Assembly (NCBI GenBank): GCA_009904015.1 | Contig: WYEQ01000018.1 | Location: forward strand, 55,061 to 119,060 | Direction of reading: 5' to 3' | Source of the DNA: Desulfurococcales archaeon | GTDB lineage: Archaea; Thermoproteota; Thermoprotei_A; Sulfolobales; Fervidicoccaceae | Length of the DNA stretch: 64,000 nucleotides | Shown: positions 17,584-26,265 of the stretch, one piece after another | How the letters are laid out: every line of letters starts with the position of its first letter | How positions within the stretch are numbered: the stretch's first letter is position 1 | Translations under genes and position numbers: made by a program | The notes under the pieces: model-generated | Told to the model about the DNA's origin: nothing | Seen by the model: only the letters and a program-made list of their open reading frames with translations | Databases searched by the model: none

Positions 17584-17965
17584 CATCCTTAATTATAGTT
17601 TTAACGGACTTCACTCAGCGATTTTCATATATGCTAAATATACATGAATGACTCATGCGGTGTTCACTTACCGATTTGCTAGATGAGCCATCGTTCTAAG
17701 CAGTAGTTTTTTAGGAATAATTAAAAAAGCGCTGGTTAAGGACTTATTGTCTGGATGACAGAGGTCTCTAGGTTTTTTAGAAAAAGCAGTGAAATTCTAC
17801 TATGAGCATATAGTAATGTCTAGGTCTTTTGTACATATTGATGGTTAAGATGCTTGTTATGTTTCGGCATTATTGTTATTATAGCTGGTTTAAATCGTAC
17901 CATTTGCTTTATGAATCTGCAAAGATATAATAATAATAATGAAATAACAGTTACTTTTAATCATA
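17584..17965. other. Gene-free stretch after tRNA-Arg
   Basis: AT-rich, about 380 bases, with no open frame that looks coding and no copy of the tRNA 3' end. A short dyad, TACTAT...ATAGTA, lies near 17798-17815 and a TAATAATAATAATG run near 17930. A GGTTTAAATCG element near 17886-17896 could be the TATA region of the HEPN/MNT pair, but it is about 75 bases from the ATG. Confidence 0.5.
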
Positions 17966-18355
17966 ATGGTGAGTGTCCTGAGTTCTAGGCTTTACCGCGA
18001 GCTAGTGAATAGAGCGATACATTTCTTTAAAATAAGTAGCTATGACGCTGATGCTGGAAGGTACGATATTGCATTATTTCACTTAGAGCAAGCAGCGCAA
18101 TTAGCTCTGAAAGCTTATCTACTGAAGACTGTTGGCGACTTTCCAAAAATTCATTCGCTGAAAGAATTGATTGAAGTTTGCGAAGACGAATGCCTAGAGA
18201 AACTAGCTAATGAAAAATGGTATATCATTGATATATTGGAAGATGCATACATCGGTGGAAGGTACTTCATTAGGAAGTACGCTTTCAGAGAATACGAAGA
18301 ATCAAAAAAGTTCATTGAGGAGATGTTCAGGTGCATAGGTATTTCGAGCATCTAA
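17966..18355 (+). CDS. HEPN domain protein of a HEPN/MNT pair
   Basis: A 129-residue all-helical protein with the HEPN pattern: an N-terminal helix with ALFHLEQAAQLALKAYLLK, then IHSLKEL, and a C-terminal ...RYFIRKYAFREYEESKKFIEEM helix. This is the HEPN type that pairs with a minimal nucleotidyltransferase. The canonical R-x4-6-H RNase motif is not evident. It overlaps the MNT gene by 25 bases. In characterised HEPN/MNT modules the pair acts as toxin and antitoxin, the MNT adenylylating the HEPN protein; whether this one is toxic is unknown. Confidence 0.88.
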   Translation: MVSVLSSRLYRELVNRAIHFFKISSYDADAGRYDIALFHLEQAAQLALKAYLLKTVGDFPKIHSLKELIEVCEDECLEKLANEKWYIIDILEDAYIGGRYFIRKYAFREYEESKKFIEEMFRCIGISSI

Positions 18356-18651
18356 AAAAATCAAAAAAAGACCTAGAGGAAAACATCGACAAATATCTAA
18401 GTGAACTAAGAAAACTTGCTACCATGTACAACGGGAGATTGTACATATTTGGGTCTTACTTGAAAGGCGAGTACATCGCTGCTAGCGATGTGGATGTACT
18501 GCTCGAAGTCCCGGATAGTGTTGACCGACTTCAAGTGCTACACGAAGCTAGAAGACTGGTTAAAAATAGAAGAATCGAATTGCATGTTTTAAATCACTCC
18601 GATGCAGAGGAGTTCAAGAAAATAATCAAGGAATACAAAGAAATAAGTTGA
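18331..18651 (+). CDS. Minimal nucleotidyltransferase (MNT), HEPN partner
   Basis: A 106-residue Pol-beta superfamily nucleotidyltransferase. It has the G-S-x10-D-x-D active site: FGSYLKGEYIAASDVDVLLEVP, shown here as GSY (near residue 38) and SDVDVL (near residue 50). A third acidic position may be in RIELHVL. The start is GTG at 18331 inside the HEPN gene, so translation is coupled. Probably the antitoxin/modifying enzyme for the upstream HEPN protein. Confidence 0.9.
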   Translation: MHRYFEHLKKSKKDLEENIDKYLSELRKLATMYNGRLYIFGSYLKGEYIAASDVDVLLEVPDSVDRLQVLHEARRLVKNRRIELHVLNHSDAEEFKKIIKEYKEIS

Positions 18652-18688
18652 GATTCAAGAAGAAATGTTTGTTTTTACATCTAGCGCT

Positions 18689-18721
18689 GACCTCCTCCCC
18701 GCCCTGAAGTGCGAGGCTTTC
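18689..18721 (+). mobile_element. Solo IS200/IS605-like right-end sequence
   Basis: The string ACCTCCTCCCCGCCCTGAAG, continuing as TGCGAGGCTTTC, closely resembles the hairpin at the right end of archaeal IS200/IS605 elements (downstream of tnpB). No tnpA or tnpB frame is present nearby, so this is a relic or a solo end. The usual perfect GCCCT...AGGGC stem is degraded to GCCCTGAAGTGC. Resemblance is from memory of such ends, not a search. Confidence 0.5.
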
Positions 18722-18818
18722 AATTGTAAAAACCTTAACTTATTGGTAAACGGAGCATAAGATTTATTCTTAATTGATGCCTAATCATCGTGTTAGAAAA
18801 ATTAGTTGTGGGAGATCC

Positions 18819-20018
18819 ATGAATAGCTCTGTAAATAAAGATTTGTTTAAGCCTGATGTATACATGAAGTGTATTTGTTGCGGTTCCTCTTTTTCGCCTG
18901 ACCCTTGGCGCTTCTTCTGCCCAAAATGTGGCTGTCTGCTTCATCCATTCTTAACTGCTACAATGAATGTTAGCTGGAGTGAGCTTAGGAAAAGGCGCCT
19001 TGGTGTTTGGAGATACAGAGAGTTCTTACCATTATCAAGCAAGCTTGAGCCAGTTTCTCTGGGTGAGGGTGGAACCCCGTTGATAAGGCTAAGAAGCACG
19101 GGTGTTGGGGAAGCCTACATAAAATTCGAGGGCGCCAATCCCACGGGGAGCTTCAAGGATAGAGGAATGACCATTGGAGTGACGATAGCTAAGCATATAA
19201 GCGTTAAAGGAGTGATAGTAGCAAGCACAGGAAACACGGCCGCCTCAGCAGCAGCATACGCAGCTAGAGCAGGGCTTTCATGCGTAATTCTGCTTCCCAA
19301 AGGCAGAGTTGCTATTGGAAAGCTTGCGCAGGCAATACTGCATGGAGCACAGATAAAGGAAGTAGAAGGATCCTTCGATAATGCCCTAGATGAAGTACTA
19401 AATGAGTATGTTAAGAAAGGCCAGAAGGAGCTATATCCACTTAACTCCTATAATCCATGGAGACTTGAGGGGCAAAAGACCATTGCGTACGAAATTGTCG
19501 ATGAACTGGGCTTTGTTCCCGACGTTGTTATAGTTCCCGTGGGGAACGCGGGGAACATATCTGCGATATGGAAAGGCTTTTATGAGCTATACGAGTCCGG
19601 ATTAGCTAATAAAAAGCCAAGAATGATAGGGGTTCAGGCTGAGGGGGCCTCCCCTCTAGTCAAAACATGGATGAAAAAATCAAAAGAGCTCCTAGTAGTG
19701 GATAATCCGGAGACTATCGCCACAGCAATCAGGATAGGGAGACCAGTGAATTGGATGAAGGCCTTAAAGGCCGTAAACGAATCAAACGGCGCTTTCATAT
19801 CAGTTAGTGATGATGAAATATTAGAGGCGATGAAAAACTTGGCAATGCTCGAAGGCATAGGCGTGGAGCCGGCAAGCGCTGCCTCACTTGCGGGCTACAA
19901 AAAGGCTTTGGGTATAGGTCTTGTCGATAAAGGAGAAACGGTTGTACTCATAGGCACTGGACACGCGTTGAAGGACCCGGACACCATTCTTCGAATAGCC
20001 AGTTGGAATACCAAATAG
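18819..20018 (+). CDS. thrC: Threonine synthase
   Basis: PLP enzyme converting O-phosphohomoserine to threonine. N-terminal zinc ribbon CICCGSSF...FCPKCG, then the PLP lysine in NPTGSFKDRG and the glycine-rich phosphate-binding ASTGNTAASAAAYAA. I choose the ATG at 18819 because GGGAGAT sits just upstream; in-frame starts exist back to 18774 (TTG). About 400 residues. It converges with asd (9 bases between stops), whose operon asd-lysC-thrB supplies the rest of the pathway except homoserine dehydrogenase. Confidence 0.95.
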   Translation: MNSSVNKDLFKPDVYMKCICCGSSFSPDPWRFFCPKCGCLLHPFLTATMNVSWSELRKRRLGVWRYREFLPLSSKLEPVSLGEGGTPLIRLRSTGVGEAYIKFEGANPTGSFKDRGMTIGVTIAKHISVKGVIVASTGNTAASAAAYAARAGLSCVILLPKGRVAIGKLAQAILHGAQIKEVEGSFDNALDEVLNEYVKKGQKELYPLNSYNPWRLEGQKTIAYEIVDELGFVPDVVIVPVGNAGNISAIWKGFYELYESGLANKKPRMIGVQAEGASPLVKTWMKKSKELLVVDNPETIATAIRIGRPVNWMKALKAVNESNGAFISVSDDEILEAMKNLAMLEGIGVEPASAASLAGYKKALGIGLVDKGETVVLIGTGHALKDPDTILRIASWNTK

Positions 20019-20027
20019 AATGTTTCT

Positions 20028-21101
20028 TCAAATAATATTTTTAGCCACCAGGAGTTCTGCTATCAGCACGCCAGTCCCAGCTGCTCCGCGTACAGTGTTG
20101 TGGCCGAGAACGACGTACTTTACTCCGCCAAGAGCCTTGTCCTCGCGTAGACGACCGACGACAACGCTCATCCCTTTTCCCTCAAGCCTATCAAGCCTTG
20201 GCTGAGGTCTGTCCAGCTCCCTTCTAACCACAATCGGCTTAGCTGGAGCGGTAGGTAATCCCAGGTTCTTTATCTTATTGCTTCTGAACTCCTCTAGGGC
20301 CCTAATAATATCATGTATAGTAGGCTTCTCCTTGAGCTCGGCGAATACAGCTATGGTATGTCCATCTAGAACCGGCACTCTATGGCAACTAGCGGTTACT
20401 TTTAAATCACGATTAAGCTGGATACCGCCAGGAGATAGCTCACCGAGTATCTTCAGGGATTCGCTCTCCACCTTTTCTTCTTCTCCTTCAATATATGGAA
20501 TTAGGTTATCGAGAATCACAACGGAGGGGACTCCGGTTAGACCAGCGCCACTAACAGCCTGCATAGATGAAGCAACTACTCTTTCAACACCAAATTCATC
20601 GATGAGAGGCTTTAGAGAGAGGCTAAGAATAATCGTGGTACAGTTAGGTATCTTCACGATGAAGCCTTCCCAGGCTCTCTTTTTCTGTTGATAATTAATT
20701 ATATCAATATGCTCAGCGTTTATCTCGGGGACAATTAATGGAATATCAGGCTCCATCCTCATGTTGCTCGAGTTTGATACAACAACTATTCCATGTTTAG
20801 CGAGCTCGGCCTCTATCTGCATGGCTACTTCTGCGGGCAAAGCCGTGAATACCACGTCTATGTCCTCTTTGATTATAAGTTCAGGATTAAGCGGGTGAAG
20901 CGTGAGCTCTGCGATACTTGATGGAAGATGATGCTCAATAACCCATTTTACTGTTTCACCATAGATTTTCCCTGAGCTCTTGTCTGAGCTTACGAGGAGC
21001 TCTATTTCAAACCAGGGGTGATTATGTAAAAGCGAGATGAATCTTTGACCAACAATCCCCGTAGCTCCTAGGATTGCTACGCGGCGCTTCATATTATTCA
21101 C
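20028..21101 (-). CDS. asd: Aspartate-semialdehyde dehydrogenase
   Basis: Reduces aspartyl phosphate to aspartate semialdehyde with NADPH. N-terminal Rossmann GATGIVGQRF, catalytic Cys in IPNCTTIIL (near residue 153), conserved VSGAGLTGVPS, and the active His in ASCHRVPVLDGHT. Length 357 and sequence fit the archaeal/fungal-type ASD. It overlaps lysC by 8 bases, so the two enzymes of the aspartate branch are translationally coupled. Confidence 0.96.
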   Translation of the reverse strand: MNNMKRRVAILGATGIVGQRFISLLHNHPWFEIELLVSSDKSSGKIYGETVKWVIEHHLPSSIAELTLHPLNPELIIKEDIDVVFTALPAEVAMQIEAELAKHGIVVVSNSSNMRMEPDIPLIVPEINAEHIDIINYQQKKRAWEGFIVKIPNCTTIILSLSLKPLIDEFGVERVVASSMQAVSGAGLTGVPSVVILDNLIPYIEGEEEKVESESLKILGELSPGGIQLNRDLKVTASCHRVPVLDGHTIAVFAELKEKPTIHDIIRALEEFRSNKIKNLGLPTAPAKPIVVRRELDRPQPRLDRLEGKGMSVVVGRLREDKALGGVKYVVLGHNTVRGAAGTGVLIAELLVAKNII

Positions 21102-22221
21102 TTCCTATCAGTGCATCATGTAGAGTATTTACGGTTTGAGCATCGAGTTTATCATTGAACAACAATACCACGGATGGGCTAGCAGGTGGCAAGACAGCAG
21201 CCGTGAAGCTTACATTAACCTCGCTTAAAGCTGAGCTTGCTTTGTGGATAAGCTTGGCTCTATCAATATTGTTGCCTATAATAGCTATTAGTGAGCGATT
21301 GTACAAGTTCTTGTAGGCAATTATTTTCGGCTTACTTCCATTTACATTAGACGCTTTCTGTATTTTTGTTCCAAATCTAGATTCATTGCCAACATAGATA
21401 GTGGATGGGTAGTACTTAATCAAGGGCTCAAACATCTTAGTGTTGAATCTTTTAACCCCATACTTGGCTGCTTCAACCCCTTCACTATAATCCATGCTAC
21501 GAACAATTATTGGTGAAGAGACGAGTTTAGGGTCAGCTGAGTAAATGCCATCAACGTCTGTAACTAAGTATACATTTTTTATTGCTAGCAAAGCCGATAT
21601 CGTGGTCGCGGTATAATCAGACCCGCCTCTACCAAGCGTAGTTATCTCTCCATTATCGGAGCATCCAATGAATCCCTCAATTGCAGGTATAGTGTTATTC
21701 CTTAAAACTTCCTCCTTTATACGTATTAGATTCTTATGGGTTTTTTCATAGTTTATCCTCGCGTTGCCGTGAACTGCGTTGGTTACAATTGTTTTGCAGG
21801 CTTCTACCTCTAGTACAGGCAAATCTTTTTGACGCATTGCTTCTGCAAGCAATATTTTACTTATTCTCTCACCGAAAGACAGGATTAGGTCTTCCCTAAT
21901 ATCAAGGGATACATTACTATCTACAGCTATTTTTCTAAGCAAAAAGAGTTCTTTCTGCACCCGACTTAACGTTCCAGACCCTCCAATTTGAATTGCGGCA
22001 TCCATGTATAGTTGTTCGATTTTGTTTAGCATTTTTATATTCCCCTTTGAAACGTTGAGTAGAACATCCGTGATTCCCTTCATTGCTGATACCACTATGA
22101 ATGGGATTTTTTTCTCATTTAGGAACCAATCTTCTATTTTATCCACAACCCTAGGATAGGAGTAAACATCACTTAATACAGAACCACCGATTTTTATGAC
22201 CATGAGTCTTTCTTCATTCAC
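21094..22221 (-). CDS. lysC: Aspartate kinase
   Basis: Phosphorylates aspartate, the entry step to threonine (and possibly methionine/lysine). KIGGSVLSD at residues 10-18, SFGERISKILL, GRGGSDYTATTISALL and TDVDGIYSADPK are diagnostic of the kinase domain. The C-terminal part after about residue 290 is long enough for only one clear ACT-like unit plus a short piece, so the regulatory region is shorter than the usual tandem ACT pair (375 versus about 450 residues). In the asd-lysC-thrB operon; threonine is the likely end product. Confidence 0.94.
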   Translation of the reverse strand: MNEERLMVIKIGGSVLSDVYSYPRVVDKIEDWFLNEKKIPFIVVSAMKGITDVLLNVSKGNIKMLNKIEQLYMDAAIQIGGSGTLSRVQKELFLLRKIAVDSNVSLDIREDLILSFGERISKILLAEAMRQKDLPVLEVEACKTIVTNAVHGNARINYEKTHKNLIRIKEEVLRNNTIPAIEGFIGCSDNGEITTLGRGGSDYTATTISALLAIKNVYLVTDVDGIYSADPKLVSSPIIVRSMDYSEGVEAAKYGVKRFNTKMFEPLIKYYPSTIYVGNESRFGTKIQKASNVNGSKPKIIAYKNLYNRSLIAIIGNNIDRAKLIHKASSALSEVNVSFTAAVLPPASPSVVLLFNDKLDAQTVNTLHDALIGSE

Positions 22222-22243
22222 GTTTCCTCACCTGTAATCATTG

Positions 22244-23239
22244 TTAATCATAGGACCATGTAGTGCCTTTACTGGATACCCTTGTTGTAAAAGTTCTTGC
22301 CGCTACTCCCTTGCTCTGAAGGAAATACGAGAGCATTTTGGCCGTGCTTTCAGCTTTTTCCATGCTTTCGTGAATAAGGAATACTGATGGGCCGGCACCC
22401 GCTATGTTGAACCCTAAGCAACCGTTATCAATGGCTAGCTTCTTGAGTTCATAGTAGAATGGAATGAGCTTTGCTCTGTGTTTTTCCACTATGTAGTCCC
22501 GCGATACTGCTTCTCCAATAAGCCTTAGGTCATCGCTCATTATGCCGTATACCAGTTTTGCAAGAGCAGATGATTGCTTCACGTGGTCGCTGAGCAATAT
22601 ATTTTGAGGCAAGATGCTTCTAGCATACTCAGTTTTCCTATGCTCCGATGAGTAATTGACCAGAGGTGAAACAATGGCTACGGGAATGGTGATGCTCGGT
22701 ATTTTCTGGTATACCCCACCAGTCTCGGCATCAACAATAACGAATCCCCCGAAGAGACTCGCCGCGACGTTGTCATAGTGAGCTGAGCCTGAGGCATATT
22801 TCTCTCCAATCCCAGCCAGCATTACTAGCTCTTTTCTGTTTAACTTGACGTCAAATAAAAGAGATAAACCGTAAGCAACAGCAGCTGAGGTAGCAGCTGA
22901 GCTACCTAGGCCAAGAGCAGGTGGCACCCCCTTGATTATCTCTATATATATGTCGCTGTTCCTAATTCCGTATTTGCGACAAAATTCGGAGGCAACATGA
23001 TATGCAACGTTCCCTGGGCCCGACGGGACATTAAACCCTCTTGATGATACTTTGATTAACCCATCGCCTTTTCGTGCGCTTATGATAACAGTGTCCTGAA
23101 GCCCTTCTATAGCCATCGAGATAACATCGAAGCCTGGCCCGATGTTAGCTATAGAAGAAGGAGAGCTAATGGTTATCTTCTGCTCTTTATCTATAACGTT
23201 TGGAACACGTTCACCACCAAGGATTGGTCCAAGACGCAA
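22244..23239 (-). CDS. thrB: Homoserine kinase (GHMP family)
   Basis: A GHMP kinase that makes O-phosphohomoserine for ThrC. N-terminal SSPSSIANIGPGFDVISMAI, ATP loop PPALGLGSSAATSAAVAYG, and C-terminal FNIAGAGPSVFLI are the three GHMP motifs with homoserine-kinase spacing; 331 residues. The start is TTG at 23239 since no ATG lies before the first motif. It is the first gene of the thrB-lysC-asd operon, reading away from icd across a 450-base intergenic region. Confidence 0.94.
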   Translation of the reverse strand: MRLGPILGGERVPNVIDKEQKITISSPSSIANIGPGFDVISMAIEGLQDTVIISARKGDGLIKVSSRGFNVPSGPGNVAYHVASEFCRKYGIRNSDIYIEIIKGVPPALGLGSSAATSAAVAYGLSLLFDVKLNRKELVMLAGIGEKYASGSAHYDNVAASLFGGFVIVDAETGGVYQKIPSITIPVAIVSPLVNYSSEHRKTEYARSILPQNILLSDHVKQSSALAKLVYGIMSDDLRLIGEAVSRDYIVEKHRAKLIPFYYELKKLAIDNGCLGFNIAGAGPSVFLIHESMEKAESTAKMLSYFLQSKGVAARTFTTRVSSKGTTWSYD

Positions 23240-23692
23240 GTTGTTTTATTCTTGATTATAATATAAATTTTTTGTAGTACAAGTAACGTGTAAAGTTAAA
23301 GAAAATATTATGGATATATTTTCTTGTGCATGCATAAATAGATGGTCTCAATACTCTCCTTAGCTGTATGAAGATGCGCTGGTATTAGCAGGGAAAAGGG
23401 GATCAATGAAAAAACATAGAGCATAAATACTACGCTATTTCACAGAATGACATGGCTTTTAAGAAACTCAGAATTTCCCGGCTAGTTTTCTTAAGTTATT
23501 AAAATTCTAGAAATAGTTATGAAAGCTTAATGCCATAGATATCTGGTCTACGACAAAATCAATGTGGTTTATTTAAGCTGCAACAAACGGGTTGCGACCT
23601 GTTTATGACTAATAACTAATTTCGCGTAGAAGTTCCAGTTATATCTTCTTATTTAATAACTGCATTATCAAAATTAGGAGGAGTTTGTTTTT
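23240..23692. other. Divergent intergenic region thrB / icd
   Basis: About 450 bases, strongly AT-rich, with no plausible gene on either strand. The right end holds the icd promoter and Shine-Dalgarno; the left end should hold the thrB promoter. The middle 250 bases contain short dyads but nothing I can name. Its length suggests regulatory content or a lost gene. Confidence 0.6.
23651..23683 (+). promoter_or_regulatory. TATA-like box and Shine-Dalgarno of the icd operon
   Basis: ATTTAATA at 23651-23658 is followed, about 18 bases later, by a strong AGGAGGAG (23676-23683) nine bases before the ATG at 23693. This is one of the clearest expression signals in the window and supports that ATG for icd. 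Confidence 0.6.
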
Positions 23693-24904
23693 ATGGTGAG
23701 CATAATGAGAAAAATAACAATGAGCGCCCCGATTGTGGAGATGGATGGAGATGAAATGGCCAGGGTGATGTGGGGCTGGATTAAGAAAGAGCTCTTAGAG
23801 CCGTTCATCGAGCTATACACAGTGTATATTGATTTGGGCCTTAAAAAAAGAGATGAAACAAACGATGAGGTCACGTACCAAGCTGTTGAGGCTTTGAGGA
23901 AATACAAGATTGGGGTAAAGTGCCCCACGATAACTCCTAACAAGGATAGGATGATTGAATATGGATTAAGAAATCTTTTACCAAGCCCAAACGCTACTCT
24001 TAGAAGCCGTCTCAGGGGGACTATTTTCAGAACGCCTTTTATAGTGAGTAGAATAAAGCCTTTGGTTAAGAACTGGCGAAAACCAATTGTGATTGCGAGG
24101 CATGGCGTGGGCGATATATATGAGGCTATAGAAGTGGAGGTTCACCCTGGAAATAAACTATCGGTGTTTCTTGGTGAGGAGAGAATATATAACAACGTTT
24201 TTGAGAGTAGAAGCGCAGTTATCCTGTACTCAATAAGTGAGGCTTCCATTGTTGATTTTGCTAGAAGCGTATTCAGCTATGCGCTGGAGAATGGGTTTGG
24301 CGTCTGGTTTTCCGCTAAGGATACTATCTCCAAAAAGTATGATGGGTTGTACAAAGAGATTTTCGAGCGCGTGTTTAACGATGAGTTTAAAGAAAAATTC
24401 AAGGAGAAGGGTCTGAGCTACAGCTATTTCTTAATTGATGATGCTTACGCGAGGGTTGTAAGAAGCATTGGTGGGTTTGTATGGGCACTTAAGAACTATG
24501 ATGGAGACGTGGCATCAGACTTCGTGTTATCATCGTTTAGCGGGTCAATAGCTCTATCCATAAGCGAGCTTTACTCTCCCGATGGAGTATATTACTCCGA
24601 GGCTTCTCACGGAACTGTACAGAAACACTATTACAGGTACCTTAGAGGAGAAACTCCCTATACAAACCCAGTAGGATTAATCCTTGCATGGGCTAAGGCT
24701 CTTGAAAAAAGAGCAATTTTAGATGCGAACAATGAATTATTGTTGTTCTCCAGGGCTATTCCCGAGGCAATAGCCGAGGTAATAGATGTTGATGGTTACG
24801 GAACACCCGATATAGCAAAAATAGCGGATCCCCCATTAACAGTCGTGTCTACTTTGGATTTTATTAGGCTAGTTAGGAGAAAGATCGAGAAAAAGTTATT
24901 CTAG
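23693..24904 (+). CDS. icd: Isocitrate dehydrogenase, eukaryotic-type (subfamily II)
   Basis: A 403-residue IDH related to the eukaryotic cytosolic/mitochondrial NADP enzymes and not to the usual archaeal/bacterial subfamily I. Shared blocks: VEMDGDEMAR, KCPTITPNKDR, SPNATLRSRLRGTIFR (substrate arginines), ARHGVGDIY, SAKDTISKKYDG, NYDGDVASD and SHGTVQKHY. At the coenzyme loop, the arginine of the eukaryotic HGTVTRH motif is Lys here, which may alter NADP preference. First gene of a four-gene operon producing 2-oxoglutarate from acetyl-CoA and oxaloacetate. Strong Shine-Dalgarno supports the start. Confidence 0.92.
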   Translation: MVSIMRKITMSAPIVEMDGDEMARVMWGWIKKELLEPFIELYTVYIDLGLKKRDETNDEVTYQAVEALRKYKIGVKCPTITPNKDRMIEYGLRNLLPSPNATLRSRLRGTIFRTPFIVSRIKPLVKNWRKPIVIARHGVGDIYEAIEVEVHPGNKLSVFLGEERIYNNVFESRSAVILYSISEASIVDFARSVFSYALENGFGVWFSAKDTISKKYDGLYKEIFERVFNDEFKEKFKEKGLSYSYFLIDDAYARVVRSIGGFVWALKNYDGDVASDFVLSSFSGSIALSISELYSPDGVYYSEASHGTVQKHYYRYLRGETPYTNPVGLILAWAKALEKRAILDANNELLLFSRAIPEAIAEVIDVDGYGTPDIAKIADPPLTVVSTLDFIRLVRRKIEKKLF

Positions 24905-24964
24905 ATTACATTTCAATTTTTGACGTTGTTTTTGGAAACAAAAACTATATATACCTAAATATTC

Positions 24965-26263
24965 ATGGATATTTTCCAATTATTGGTGAATAAATTGAAT
25001 GATTTATCCTTGGAGAAGATATTTCCCTTCGTTAAACCGCCCCTGATATTATCTGATATTAACGGTAGAACTGATGAACTTTACCTGACTGACACGACGT
25101 TGAGGGATGGTCAGCAGGCATGGAAGATACTTAGTGTGGAGGAGAGCTTAAAGATATATGAGTTGCTCGTGGAAATAGCTAATGGCTCATCGGTTATCAG
25201 GACGACGGAACTGTTTCTATATACTCCCAAGGATAGGCAGGTTGTACGCGGCATCATTGAGTTTGGTGCTAGGTACCCTGAGCCTATTGGGTGGATAAGA
25301 GCTTCTCTTGATGAGCTGAGACTAGTTATCGAGGCTGGTTTGCAGGAGACGACTATTCTGACTAGCATCTCAGACTTTCATATAAAGTACAAGTTTGGTC
25401 TCGATAGAGAAAAAGTCATCGAGAAGTATTTGGAGGTAGCTGAGACAGCAATGAAGAATGGAATAACACCTAGATGCACGCTAGAGGATATAACGCGTGC
25501 AGATATAGATAGAAACGTTGTTCCATTCGTTGAGAGACTAATCAGGCTATCCGAGAGATACGGGGTGCTATTCAGGCTGAAGTTGCCCGACACGCTAGGC
25601 GTTGGGTTACCCTTCCCGGACGTCCCTCCCCCGAGGGGGATACCTGCCATTATCAGGCGTTTAACAGGAATAGGCGTTAGCCCCGGCAACATAATATTCC
25701 ATGGGCACAATGATTTTGGTTTAGCGGTTGCCAACAGCCTAGCATCATGGATTTATGGGGCTAACGGTGTTGAGACGACTATAGCTGGTATTGGCGAGAG
25801 AGCTGGGAACACACCCATGGAGCCAATGCTACTGCATTTATCCGGGCTAAGAAACGGTTTGAACCTTACAAAAATCCGCGAGATACCCAGGATACTTGAG
25901 GAGATGGGATTCTCGATACCAGAGTTCTATCCTGTTATAGGGAGAAATGCTTTCAAGACAAAAGCGGGCATACATGTTGATGGTTTCCTCAAGAACCCAC
26001 AGGTGTACTTACCCTTTGACCCCGAGGCCGTGCTGGGAATAAAACCGACGGTCGATATCACCCCCTACTCTGGTAGAGCAGCTGTCTTGTTGTGGTTAAG
26101 AAAACATGTTCCCCACATAGCCGATGGAATTGATAAGGATCATCCCCTTGTACAGCAATTGTACGATGAGATTGTAAGGGTATTTAACGAGACGAAAAGG
26201 TCCACTCCTCTGAGCGATGAGGAAATGTTTCAGCTTTTACAGAATGTCATTAAGGTGAAGTAG
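24965..26263 (+). CDS. Probable Re-citrate synthase (HCS/IPMS superfamily)
   Basis: A DRE-TIM metallolyase-type synthase of 432 residues. DTTLRDGQQ (43-51), the HGHNDF metal motif (246-251) and GIGERAGNTP show the superfamily. Blocks IGWIRASLDE, ETTILTSISDFHI and ITPRCTLEDITRAD are, from memory, those of Re-citrate synthases (Clostridium/syntroph type) and not of leucine or lysine synthases. Context agrees: IDH upstream and an aconitase-like pair downstream. A TATA-like CTATATATACC sits only about 10 bases before this ATG, so the real start may be TTG at 24995, preceded by GGTGA. Homocitrate synthase is the main alternative. Confidence 0.82.
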   Translation: MDIFQLLVNKLNDLSLEKIFPFVKPPLILSDINGRTDELYLTDTTLRDGQQAWKILSVEESLKIYELLVEIANGSSVIRTTELFLYTPKDRQVVRGIIEFGARYPEPIGWIRASLDELRLVIEAGLQETTILTSISDFHIKYKFGLDREKVIEKYLEVAETAMKNGITPRCTLEDITRADIDRNVVPFVERLIRLSERYGVLFRLKLPDTLGVGLPFPDVPPPRGIPAIIRRLTGIGVSPGNIIFHGHNDFGLAVANSLASWIYGANGVETTIAGIGERAGNTPMEPMLLHLSGLRNGLNLTKIREIPRILEEMGFSIPEFYPVIGRNAFKTKAGIHVDGFLKNPQVYLPFDPEAVLGIKPTVDITPYSGRAAVLLWLRKHVPHIADGIDKDHPLVQQLYDEIVRVFNETKRSTPLSDEEMFQLLQNVIKVK

Positions 26264-26265
26264 CT

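Noticed and set aside
24965..26263. Homocitrate synthase of the LysW-dependent lysine pathway
   Set aside because: The superfamily fold fits, but the GWIRA, ILTSISDFHI and PRCTLEDITRAD blocks point to Re-citrate synthase, and no lysW/lysX-type genes are nearby; the downstream partners also suit citrate.
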